NCBI GenBank assembly: GCA_031279965.1
Contig: JAITHM010000025.1
Span: forward strand, 1 to 7,518
Source of the DNA: Spirochaetaceae bacterium
GTDB taxonomy: Bacteria; Spirochaetota; Spirochaetia; Treponematales; Breznakiellaceae
Length of the DNA: 7,518 nt
Direction of reading: 5' to 3'
Shown here: positions 1 to 6,139 of the stretch, in pieces
How the letters are laid out: every line of letters starts with the position of its first letter
Numbering within the stretch: position 1 is the stretch's first letter
Position numbers and translations under genes: made by a program
The notes under the pieces: generated by a model
The model's database searches: none
The model's input: the letters and a program-made list of their open reading frames with translations, nothing else
What the model was told of the DNA's origin: nothing

Positions 1-45
1 GTTAGAATCTGTGCTGACAAACGGTTTCTTGTCCCCATAGCTTGC

Positions 46-74
46 AATATACCACAACCTGCGCAGCCTGTCAA
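46..74 (-). promoter_or_regulatory. Leftward sigma-70-type promoter, divergent from flgG
   Basis: Read on the minus strand, a perfect -35 hexamer TTGACA (74-69) is followed after exactly 17 bases by TATATT (51-46), which matches the -10 consensus at five of six positions. It faces out of the left edge, so its gene is not in view. An ATG lies 7 bases after the -10 (38-36) and opens a frame that stays open to the edge (MGTRNRLSAQIL), with no Shine-Dalgarno. Whether that ATG is used cannot be decided here. The promoter call rests on sequence match and ideal spacing only. Confidence 0.55.
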
Positions 75-102
75 GCAGGCGGGCGCTTCGCGCCCCGCCC
101 GC
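66..102. repeat. GC-rich inverted repeats with alternative pairings
   Basis: Several pairings compete in this short segment. GCCTG (66-70) pairs with CAGGC (76-80) around a 5-base loop. GGGCGC (81-86) pairs with GCGCCC (90-95) around TTC. GCGGGC (79-84) could instead pair with GCCCGC (97-102). No T-run follows on either strand, so an intrinsic terminator is unlikely. The element sits between the leftward promoter and the flgG promoter and overlaps the leftward -35. It could be a REP-like extragenic palindrome, a protein-binding site, or a chromosomal insulator. The pairing is seen directly; the function is unknown. Confidence 0.5.
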
Positions 103-122
103 GCAAGGGATAGAACCGGAGT

Positions 123-149
123 TAAAATTCAGGAAAATAATGCCGATAG
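123..149 (+). promoter_or_regulatory. Sigma-28 (FliA) type flagellar promoter for flgG
   Basis: TAAA (123-126), then a spacer of exactly 15 bases, then GCCGATAG (142-149). The established FliA consensus is TAAA-N15-GCCGATAA, so the only departure is the last base. Transcription would begin about 7-9 bases downstream, giving a leader of roughly 20 bases that contains the flgG Shine-Dalgarno (GGAGGG, 170-175). Position directly before a flagellar rod gene supports the call. It implies that flgG, and any genes co-transcribed with it, are expressed with the late flagellar class. Confidence 0.75.
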
Positions 150-178
150 AACAGTACTACGATTAGTGTGGAGGGATT

Positions 179-979
179 ATGGTTCGCAGTTTATGGACCG
201 GCGCTGCCGGAATGAATGGTCAACAGGCAAACATTGACACTATTGCCAACAATTTAGCCAATGTAAACACAACAGGATTCAAGCAGGTGCGCGCTGATTT
301 TGAAGATCTTATCTATCAGACAATACGTCTTGCCGGCACTCCGGCGACCGAAGATACGGTAACTCCAATTGGTATCCAGATGGGGCATGGTGTTAAGCAA
401 GCGGCTTCGCAGCGGATTTTTACGCAAGGATCACCGCAGGCTACGGAAAGTGTCAGTGATCTTGCCATTATGGGGGAAGGTTTTTTTCGTGTTCAGCTTT
501 ATGACGGCACGTATGCCTATACCCGCAACGGCGCATTCAGTATTGACAGTACAGGGCGGCTTGTTACTGCACAGGGGTATTGGGTGCTTCCAGATATTGT
601 TATGCCGGAAAATTTTTTACGGAATTCCGTTAACGTTACGCAGACCGGCGCGGTTTCGGTAAAGGTGCCCCTCGACGGGCGCGAGGAAGAAGTTGCTGTT
701 GGGCAGATTGAGCTTTACCGGTTTCCCAATCCGCCCGGCCTTACCGCGCTGGGCGAAAATCTATTTAAGGTAAGCGAAGCTTCCGGCGAGCCGATACCCG
801 GACGACCTGGCTTTGACGGCATGGGGAAAACGCTCCATAAATTTTTGGAAATGTCCAACGTTTCAACGGTAAACGAGATGGTAAGCCTTATCGTTGCCCA
901 ACGCGCCTACGAGTTTAACTCACGGACTATACAAACAAGTGATAACATGCTGGGAACGGCAACAAGCCTTAAACGATAA
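179..979 (+). CDS. flgG: Flagellar basal-body distal rod protein FlgG
   Basis: FlgG forms the distal rod, the drive shaft that carries torque from the motor through the periplasm to the hook; in spirochaetes the whole filament is periplasmic. The 266-residue length is normal for FlgG (about 260). The N-terminal rod motif ANNLANVNTTGFK is at residues 23-35, central family segments AIMGEGFF (96-103) and YTRNGAFS (114-121) follow, and the C-terminal coiled-coil signature runs from EMSNVSTVNEMV (224) through QRAYEFNSRTIQTSDNML (241-258). As usual for rod proteins there is no Sec signal peptide, consistent with type III flagellar export. The ATG is preceded by GGAGGG four bases upstream and lies about 30 bases after a sigma-28-type promoter. 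The related proximal-rod paralogue FlgF is the main alternative; the C-terminus and the SNV-type motif favour FlgG. A flgF-like gene is not seen in the 178 bases upstream. Confidence 0.93.
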   Translation: MVRSLWTGAAGMNGQQANIDTIANNLANVNTTGFKQVRADFEDLIYQTIRLAGTPATEDTVTPIGIQMGHGVKQAASQRIFTQGSPQATESVSDLAIMGEGFFRVQLYDGTYAYTRNGAFSIDSTGRLVTAQGYWVLPDIVMPENFLRNSVNVTQTGAVSVKVPLDGREEEVAVGQIELYRFPNPPGLTALGENLFKVSEASGEPIPGRPGFDGMGKTLHKFLEMSNVSTVNEMVSLIVAQRAYEFNSRTIQTSDNMLGTATSLKR

Positions 980-1031
980 GCTTAACGCCGCGAACCAATT
1001 TAAAACAGGCAATTTCGCCTTCATCTGATGC

Positions 1032-1060
1032 TTGACGGGGGTTGGGGGAGGAGTTAGACT
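1032..1060 (+). promoter_or_regulatory. Possible internal sigma-70-type promoter before the second gene
   Basis: TTGACG (1032-1037, five of six matches to the -35) and TAGACT (1055-1060, four of six to the -10) are separated by 17 bases. Transcription would start about 7 bases later, at or next to the ATG at 1068, which would make a leaderless message. The same bases contain a purine-rich Shine-Dalgarno-like run, so the match could be chance. Treat it as a candidate only. Confidence 0.3.
1047..1053 (+). promoter_or_regulatory. Shine-Dalgarno-like GGAGGAG, unusually far from ATG
   Basis: GGAGGAG is a strong ribosome-binding match, but it ends 14 bases before the ATG at 1068, longer than the usual 5-9. 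No ATG, GTG or TTG lies in frame between them. It is the only good Shine-Dalgarno near this gene and favours the ATG at 1068 over the TTG at 1032, which has none. Confidence 0.45.
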
Positions 1061-1067
1061 CATACCC

Positions 1068-1835
1068 ATGAGGTATAAAGTCAAAAGTCTTATTGAAAAA
1101 TACGTTCAGATCATTTCCCGGTGGGAGAATGTTGAATGTATCACACTCAACGAAGCGGCATTGCCTGATGTTCTTGATCCGTATTTTGCGCTAATCCTTG
1201 ATATTTTTCATCAGGGAACTATCCCTCTGGCAGAGGAACGCGCCGCGCTTTTTGGCGATATTTCTGTGTTCGAAAGTTCTGGAAGCAAAGACCGGTTTCT
1301 TGTAGGAGATATTCCTGTTCATCTTGAATATAAAACCATCAGTAAAATTGATGAAATTCTTGCCATTGCAACCTCCAGGCTTGATGCGCTCTATCTGATC
1401 AAAGATTCCGGCACCTACGGATTTTACCGGCTGAACGAAGGCGAGATCCTCTTTTCGCGGGGCGATTGGATGACAAAACTCCGCCTAAAGCTTGGCGCAG
1501 TAACCGATGATTTCTGGAATGCGATGCGCAGCGCCTGCCAATCTAAAATGGAGCATTTTTTGAGTGATCTTGGCGCGGCCTACATTCAAGAAGATGATTT
1601 TTTTTCACTTATATCGGCATCAGGGTTCATTAAAGCGGCCTGTATGACGCTGCTTTGCATCAATCACCGTTTTGAGCCATCGCACCGGCAGTATTATCAA
1701 CAAGTGCTTGCATTACCTGTTCTGCCGGGCTCTTTCCGCGCTCAGCTTGAAACATTTCTGCGCAGTGATGTTGAATCACATCAGCACCGCTATGCTGTAG
1801 CGCAGCTTATCGCACGGGGTATTATTGCACTATGA
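1068..1835 (+). CDS. Nucleotidyltransferase-like (DUF4037-like) protein, possibly catalytically degenerate
   Basis: A 255-residue soluble protein without signal peptide or membrane segment. The N-terminal third resembles minimal nucleotidyltransferase proteins: DPYFALILDIF (37-47) sits where an Asp-containing strand is expected, the GTIPLAEERAALFG segment (50-63) follows, and VHLEYK (84-89) supplies a possible third acidic residue. The C-terminal part, from about residue 180 on (CINHRFEPSHRQYYQQ, then LPVLPGSF), is like the helical C-terminal half of DUF4037 or aminoglycoside-nucleotidyltransferase-type proteins. However, no clear Gly-Ser and Asp-x-Asp catalytic pair is visible, so activity is doubtful. 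The TTG at 1032 would add 12 residues but lacks a ribosome site; I chose the ATG. The gene lies 88 bases after flgG and its stop overlaps the next gene by 4 bases, indicating translational coupling. Family assignment is from memory of patterns and uncertain; the coding call itself is firm. Confidence 0.75.
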   Translation: MRYKVKSLIEKYVQIISRWENVECITLNEAALPDVLDPYFALILDIFHQGTIPLAEERAALFGDISVFESSGSKDRFLVGDIPVHLEYKTISKIDEILAIATSRLDALYLIKDSGTYGFYRLNEGEILFSRGDWMTKLRLKLGAVTDDFWNAMRSACQSKMEHFLSDLGAAYIQEDDFFSLISASGFIKAACMTLLCINHRFEPSHRQYYQQVLALPVLPGSFRAQLETFLRSDVESHQHRYAVAQLIARGIIAL

Positions 1836-3472
1836 AGCTGCTGGCTCTTTGCCTTCTTCTTACAGGATGCAGTTTTCGGGAACCGTCAGCCATTTCTTTT
1901 TATGATGCGAAAGGAAGTCTTGTAACCATTAACGCGCTTTCGAAACGGGCGCAAAGCGGAACCATCACGCTTGATCGTGAAAGAAACTATCGCTACGAGA
2001 TTGAATACCCCGTTTCTGTGCCTCCCGATATGTCGCTTGCCCTTACCTACACGCTTAAGGGACTTCCTCAACATGACGGAAGCAGTGAGCCTGTCATTGA
2101 GTTTGGAACAAACACATCGTATGCGCTTCCTGTTGATACATCGTTTTTTGACGTTAAGGCGGCGGCGCGGCTCTGTTATGTCATGCCGGTTGATGCGCCG
2201 GTGCTCCATACGCTGGTCATCACCACGCCGGGCGGCGCACCGCCGGATACGGCGCTCCAACTTGAAAGCATGCAGCTTGTTCCCCGGCATTTAGGCTATG
2301 AACGGCGAGACGATCTTCTTATTGTAACGCCGTATGTGCACGGCGGACAAAGCCCTTCCGGAACCCGCATGGTGTCAATCACGCCGCCGGAAACAGAAAA
2401 AGGGCGGCGCTGGCAGTTTAAGCTTAAAGGGATACGCGGCGGTGCGTTTTTTGAATCAGGCAAGCGCCGTTATGAAATTCTTGCGGCGCAAGATGCACAC
2501 AATTTGAACATCCCGCCATGGTTTTTTGGCACCGGCGAAGTTGTCTTTGAAGGAGAAAGCGATGCGGTGCAGCTTGTTCCCGTAGAAGATATTCCCTTTC
2601 CTGAACCGCGCGCCGCCGATCCAAACTTTATCCTTAACATGCCCCGCGCAGCATGGCGCGATCAACGCTATGAAATTTTCAGGTGGGATATGTTTCCATC
2701 AATCCTTATTTTTGATATGTCAGATCACGCATTCCAGGATAAAATGATGCGGCGGCTTGCCCAATATACCGAGAAAAAAGGCTACCGGGGACAGCTTGTG
2801 TGTGATGTCGACCTTGAGGGAAAGCACGGCTGGAGCGCCAACGATTACCGTGCGGAAACCCTTGCCAACTTTTACAATCTTGCCGCACGCAAGCAATTTC
2901 CGCTGAGCAGCGAAGAACGCGAGCTTGAGCAAATACTTGTTGCTGAACGGATAATTCTTAAAAATGCCGCAACGGGAGAGTATGAGCCGGGGCAGGGGGC
3001 GATTCTTTCAATATCGCGGCAATCCAATCAATATTTGCGAACTAGATTTATTGTGCATGAATGTTTCCATGGCCTGTTTTTTATCGATAGTGAATTTCGG
3101 GCATTTTCTGAAAAACGTTACGCCCAGTTTAATGCTACCGCAAAAGCGTTTTTACGGTCGTATTTAGACTATCTTTCCTATGATATAAGCGACCCTTATC
3201 TGCTGATTAACGAGTTTATGTCATATATTGTCCAGCAAACTCCCGGACAGGCGGCGGATTATTTTGGCAAGTATGCGGCGGAGATTATTGAAGAAAGCGA
3301 TTGGCGCAAACCGGTGCTGCCACCTAAAGACGAAGCAACAGGAACCTGGCCGCTTCTTGCCAAGGCCTTTGAGCGTGAAGCAGAGGCTTTTTCCAGCTAT
3401 GCCGCCCAGCGCTGGGGATTTGCCGCCGGGCGTGTCTGGCGAATTCGTCCTCTTCAAAATACCGCTGATTAG
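1832..3472 (+). CDS. Predicted lipoprotein with HExxH zinc-metallopeptidase motif
   Basis: A 546-residue protein starting with a very short signal segment that ends in a lipobox, LTGC, with the lipidated Cys at position 13. No other start codon exists in frame between an upstream stop at 1772-1774 and this ATG, so the short signal is real if the sequence is correct. Residues of roughly 20-260 look beta-rich. The catalytic-looking C-terminal part contains HECFH at 409-413, the zinc-binding HExxH pattern, and NEFMSYIVQQ with Glu461 48 residues later as the likely third ligand, as in gluzincins. I infer an outer-membrane- or inner-membrane-anchored periplasmic peptidase; the substrate is unknown and I do not recognise a named family. 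The ATG overlaps the preceding stop (ATGA), so translation is probably coupled, with no strong ribosome site of its own. It ends 64 bases before the convergent peptidase gene. Confidence 0.85.
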   Translation: MKLLALCLLLTGCSFREPSAISFYDAKGSLVTINALSKRAQSGTITLDRERNYRYEIEYPVSVPPDMSLALTYTLKGLPQHDGSSEPVIEFGTNTSYALPVDTSFFDVKAAARLCYVMPVDAPVLHTLVITTPGGAPPDTALQLESMQLVPRHLGYERRDDLLIVTPYVHGGQSPSGTRMVSITPPETEKGRRWQFKLKGIRGGAFFESGKRRYEILAAQDAHNLNIPPWFFGTGEVVFEGESDAVQLVPVEDIPFPEPRAADPNFILNMPRAAWRDQRYEIFRWDMFPSILIFDMSDHAFQDKMMRRLAQYTEKKGYRGQLVCDVDLEGKHGWSANDYRAETLANFYNLAARKQFPLSSEERELEQILVAERIILKNAATGEYEPGQGAILSISRQSNQYLRTRFIVHECFHGLFFIDSEFRAFSEKRYAQFNATAKAFLRSYLDYLSYDISDPYLLINEFMSYIVQQTPGQAADYFGKYAAEIIEESDWRKPVLPPKDEATGTWPLLAKAFEREAEAFSSYAAQRWGFAAGRVWRIRPLQNTAD

Positions 3473-3486
3473 CGTATGTTGGGCCT

Positions 3487-3510
3487 AAGGCGTTTGAAGA
3501 TCGCCTTCAA
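3487..3510. terminator. Mutually exclusive hairpins in a convergent gap
   Basis: AAGGCG (3487-3492) can pair with CGCCTT (3502-3507) around a 9-base loop, while TTGAAG (3494-3499) can pair with CTTCAA (3505-3510) around a 5-base loop; they share bases and cannot form together. The site lies between two convergent genes, where a bidirectional terminator would be expected, but neither strand shows a T-run, so intrinsic termination is weakly supported. Confidence 0.25.
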
Positions 3511-3536
3511 TGCTAGACCTTGCGGAGTACGTTGAG

Positions 3537-4631
3537 TTAATTTGAAGAAAGCAGATTGCTAATCAGTTTAAGCCGTACCACACGGCCTCCTCCGTAAGCA
3601 CGGTATCGCCGTCCATCATCGGAAAACGCCGAATCTTTTTCGCCGGGGAATGGCGAAAACCGCATTTGCGACCAGACAATCGATTCGTCTTTAAGGCTTA
3701 TGTGGGGTCTGCGCGGGTTAAAATAAATAAATGATTCATGCACGCCCCGCTCTTGTTGAGGCGCTTCATCAGTTTCCTGTAAATATCTGATAACGCCCCG
3801 GGAAAAATCCACCGACTGAATAATCGCTGAGTGGGCCATTTCGCCGTCTTTCGCGCGAAAGAGAATGATGTCTGCTGGCCGCAAGTTACGAATAGTATCG
3901 TGCACCGCGCCGATCTCGCTGCTTGTTGAATTATAGAATGCTGTTCCCGCATAAACGGAAGGATCGCCGCCGTGCGGCACACCCAGCGAGCGGGCAAGGC
4001 GCCTGCCCAGATTTACCTGCGATTTTTCCGCAATGAACGATAGCGTATGCCAGACAAACGCCGAACAATCCATTCCCGTCCAAGCAATACAATAAAGGTA
4101 ATTGTACACATCAGGCTGTTCAATGCCGTTACCTGAGACAAGCACATACGGTTTGTGGGGAAGTCCATGGTATGATCCGGCTTTCATACGGGCAATATCA
4201 AACAGGTCTTCCGAAATAGACCATTTCTGTTCAGCAATATCAAAAACAATAACCTTTTCTTTGCCATCACCAAGTGCTTCAACATACCGGTTAAAATCTT
4301 CTGATTGCAATGCCCGCGAAATTACCGGCCACAACGATGCTGCATCGGCCTTCCCCTGCCCCAATACTTCCCAGCCGCCTTGTACCAGCGAATCACGCTC
4401 GTGGTTTTCAGCAAACGGCATACGAAGATTCATGATTTTACCGCCAATGATATACGCCCTAAAACACTGCCGGTAGGCCTGTTCAATGAGACTTTCAACA
4501 CCAGTTCCCCATACCCGCACAGGATCGGAAAACAGGGCGATGGCGCGTGCATCGTCCTGCTGTGCATGAAGAACGGTGCTCAACACGGCGCATAACGCGC
4601 ACAGTAAAAACTTTTTTAGATGCGTTCCCAA
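3537..4631 (-). CDS. Exported NlpC/P60-like cysteine peptidase
   Basis: The 364-residue product has a typical Sec signal peptide: two Lys (6-7), a hydrophobic stretch to about residue 20, and likely cleavage after LHA at 21-23. The C-terminal half resembles NlpC/P60 peptidoglycan endopeptidases. GMDCSAFVWHTL (186-197) places the nucleophile at Cys189, and LRPADIILFRAKDGEMAHSAII (250-271) supplies His267, with YLQETDE (283-289) probably holding the third polar residue. The Cys-to-His gap of 78 residues is longer than the usual core, implying an insertion with the HGGDPSVYAG loop (220-229). Residues 30-180 are an N-terminal region I do not recognise. Role inferred: periplasmic cell-wall peptide cleavage; a CHAP-type or other papain-like fold remains possible. 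The start is TTG, overlapping the end of the amidohydrolase gene by 16 bases, with no clear Shine-Dalgarno, so translation probably depends on coupling. Confidence 0.8.
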   Translation of the reverse strand: MGTHLKKFLLCALCAVLSTVLHAQQDDARAIALFSDPVRVWGTGVESLIEQAYRQCFRAYIIGGKIMNLRMPFAENHERDSLVQGGWEVLGQGKADAASLWPVISRALQSEDFNRYVEALGDGKEKVIVFDIAEQKWSISEDLFDIARMKAGSYHGLPHKPYVLVSGNGIEQPDVYNYLYCIAWTGMDCSAFVWHTLSFIAEKSQVNLGRRLARSLGVPHGGDPSVYAGTAFYNSTSSEIGAVHDTIRNLRPADIILFRAKDGEMAHSAIIQSVDFSRGVIRYLQETDEAPQQERGVHESFIYFNPRRPHISLKDESIVWSQMRFSPFPGEKDSAFSDDGRRYRAYGGGRVVRLKLISNLLSSN

Positions 4632-5944
4632 AGTTTCTGTGCATGCTCACGCGATGCGGCCATCAGCGCTTCTTCATCGATGCCAACAAGCTCGCGCTCG
4701 CGCATTACAACCCGGCCGTTGATAATTGTTGTATCAACATGGCGTCCAGTAATGCCAAAAAGTATGTGACTGTTAATCGTGTTTTCATTGACAGGCGTTG
4801 GGCCGCGATAATCAACAATTATGACATCTGCATAATGATCCTTTTTGAGCGTCCCGACCTTGCCCTTAATAAAGCGCTCCATGATCTTTTTATTATTTTC
4901 GTAGAGCATTGCTGGAGGTTCGCCCCACGCGACTGACGGACATTGTTTTGCATGTTTATGAAGTATGCCGGTCACTTTAAGTGATTCAGTCATATCGGCG
5001 GTATACCCGTCAGTTCCCATTCCAACAAGTACGCCTTTTTTAAGCATATCCAGCACCGGCGAAACACCAACGGCATTCCCCATATTTGATTCAGGATTAT
5101 GTACAACAGCAACGCCGCTTTCGCGTAAAAGCCCGATTTCTTCTTCGGTAATATGAATACAATGCACGGCGATAGATTTTTCTGAAAGCACCTTTGCCTG
5201 AGCAAGCCGTTCAATAACGCGCATATTATACTTTGCCACCGCATCTACAACGTCTTCAATGCCTTCTGCGGCATGAATATGAATGCCTGTACCCGCCGCC
5301 GCGGCTGCTTCGACACACTTTTCGAGCGTTTTGGGAGATACGGTAAGCTGAGCATGTACGCCAATGAGCGCTTTGAGCATATCAGTATTTTTGGTGTTGC
5401 AGTGGCGCGCAAAATCGGCATTTTCTTTGATGCCTGCCGCGGCAATCTTCTCTCCATCGCGGTCAGAAACTTCATAACATAGGTTACTGCGAATACCGAA
5501 CAGTTCCGCAGCTTCGGCAATTTTAAAAAGGCTGCCTTCAACAGCATAAGGGCTTGCATGATGATCAATAACGGAAGTAACGCCTGAACGGACCTCGTCA
5601 ATCATGGGGCCGATGCAGCTATAGTACACATCGTCAAGGGTAAGTTTTTTGTCGAGCCTCCACCACAAACCGGAGAGAACTTCGCCAAAGGTTGTCGCCG
5701 CCTTACCACCCAGCGAAAGCCCTCGTGCAAAAGTGCTGTAGTAATGCATGTGGCAGTTAATGAATCCCGGCATGACAAGCCGGCCGTGCGCGTCAATGAA
5801 TTCCGCATCTTTGTATTTTGATTTAAGATCTGCAGTGCGCCCCACATCTTTAATGAGCGAACCGTCAATCATCACCGCACCGTCTTCAATAAACGGCGCT
5901 GCATTATCGCGTGTAACAACCTTGCCATTTCCAATTAATATCAT
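4616..5944 (-). CDS. ssnA: SsnA-type amidohydrolase (chlorohydrolase/deaminase superfamily)
   Basis: A complete 442-residue cytosolic metal-dependent hydrolase of the amidohydrolase superfamily, the same length as E. coli SsnA as I recall it. Metal and catalytic residues are all visible: HxH at His65 and His67, His224 with Glu227 (HIHAAE), His261 (VHCIH), His282 in VHNPESNM, and Asp312 in GTDG. Segments specific to SsnA include LWWRLDKKL (93-101) and DHHASP (127-132). SsnA is a putative aminohydrolase associated in E. coli with the selenate/purine catabolism gene cluster, and its true substrate is not settled; guanine deaminase- and adenosine/MTA deaminase-like enzymes are relatives. The ATG has AGGAG six bases upstream (5955-5951), and a sigma-70-type promoter lies about 55 bases upstream. 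It is the first gene of a leftward pair with the NlpC/P60-like gene. No selenium or purine genes are in view. Confidence 0.88.
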   Translation of the reverse strand: MILIGNGKVVTRDNAAPFIEDGAVMIDGSLIKDVGRTADLKSKYKDAEFIDAHGRLVMPGFINCHMHYYSTFARGLSLGGKAATTFGEVLSGLWWRLDKKLTLDDVYYSCIGPMIDEVRSGVTSVIDHHASPYAVEGSLFKIAEAAELFGIRSNLCYEVSDRDGEKIAAAGIKENADFARHCNTKNTDMLKALIGVHAQLTVSPKTLEKCVEAAAAAGTGIHIHAAEGIEDVVDAVAKYNMRVIERLAQAKVLSEKSIAVHCIHITEEEIGLLRESGVAVVHNPESNMGNAVGVSPVLDMLKKGVLVGMGTDGYTADMTESLKVTGILHKHAKQCPSVAWGEPPAMLYENNKKIMERFIKGKVGTLKKDHYADVIIVDYRGPTPVNENTINSHILFGITGRHVDTTIINGRVVMRERELVGIDEEALMAASREHAQKLWERI

Positions 5945-5997
5945 TTATGTCTCCTGAGTTTTAAGCCTGCTTGATTTTGAATAGGCTCCTCTGTCTG

Positions 5998-6026
5998 AAC
6001 ATACTCAGCTTCTTTCCGTCTGTCAA
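5998..6026 (-). promoter_or_regulatory. Sigma-70-type promoter for ssnA operon
   Basis: On the minus strand, perfect TTGACA (6026-6021), a 17-base spacer, and TATGTT (6003-5998, four of six matches to TATAAT). Transcription would start near 5990, giving a leader of about 45 bases that ends with AGGAG and the ATG at 5944. Location and spacing fit well. No operator or riboswitch-like structure is evident in the leader. Confidence 0.6.
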
Positions 6027-6086
6027 GCTTATTGTTCGTATTCACGACATTATTTGTTGGAGTTTTGCTGTCAGGCGCCGTTTTTT

Positions 6087-6121
6087 ATAAAAAGCTGATG
6101 ACGGAGGCGTTTCCGCCCCCG
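6087..6121 (-). terminator. GAAA-loop hairpin with displaced T-run after the surface-protein gene
   Basis: In minus-strand RNA, CGGGGGCG (6121-6114) pairs with CGCCUCCG (6109-6102), one pair being a G-U wobble, around a GAAA tetraloop (GNRA type). A run of five T (6093-6089) follows, but about 8 bases after the stem rather than immediately. The stem starts 19 bases past the stop of the rightmost gene, where a terminator is expected. It is probably an intrinsic terminator for that gene, although the displaced T-run weakens the case. The plus strand also has a T6-AT-A5 block (6081-6093). Confidence 0.4.
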
Positions 6122-6139
6122 CCATTCAAAATCCGTAAG

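Noticed and set aside
81..95. GC-rich hairpin as an intrinsic terminator of a gene to the left
   Set aside because: No T-run follows on either strand, and no gene end is visible immediately beside it.
1..237. A rightward frame open from the left edge across the regulatory region into flgG
   Set aside because: It has no recognisable protein character, runs through the promoter and hairpin elements, and overlaps the start of flgG; its openness is explained by the GC-rich stretch that lacks stop codons.
1032..1068. TTG at 1032 as the start of the second gene, giving 267 residues
   Set aside because: No ribosome-binding site lies before it, and the 12 extra residues (glycine-rich) encode the GGAGGAG run; the ATG at 1068 is a better choice, though not certain.
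1886..2290. Leftward open frame of 134 codons inside the lipoprotein gene
   Set aside because: It is antisense to a well-supported coding region, rich in Arg as expected of a shadow frame, and matches nothing I know.
4547..4936. Rightward open frame of 129 codons across the ssnA/peptidase junction
   Set aside because: It is antisense to two well-supported genes and has no recognisable domain or ribosome site, so it is a shadow.
6081..6093. T6-AT-A5 block as an UP element for the ssnA promoter
   Set aside because: It lies about 55 bases upstream of the -35, too far for a normal UP element, and more likely forms part of the terminator region.
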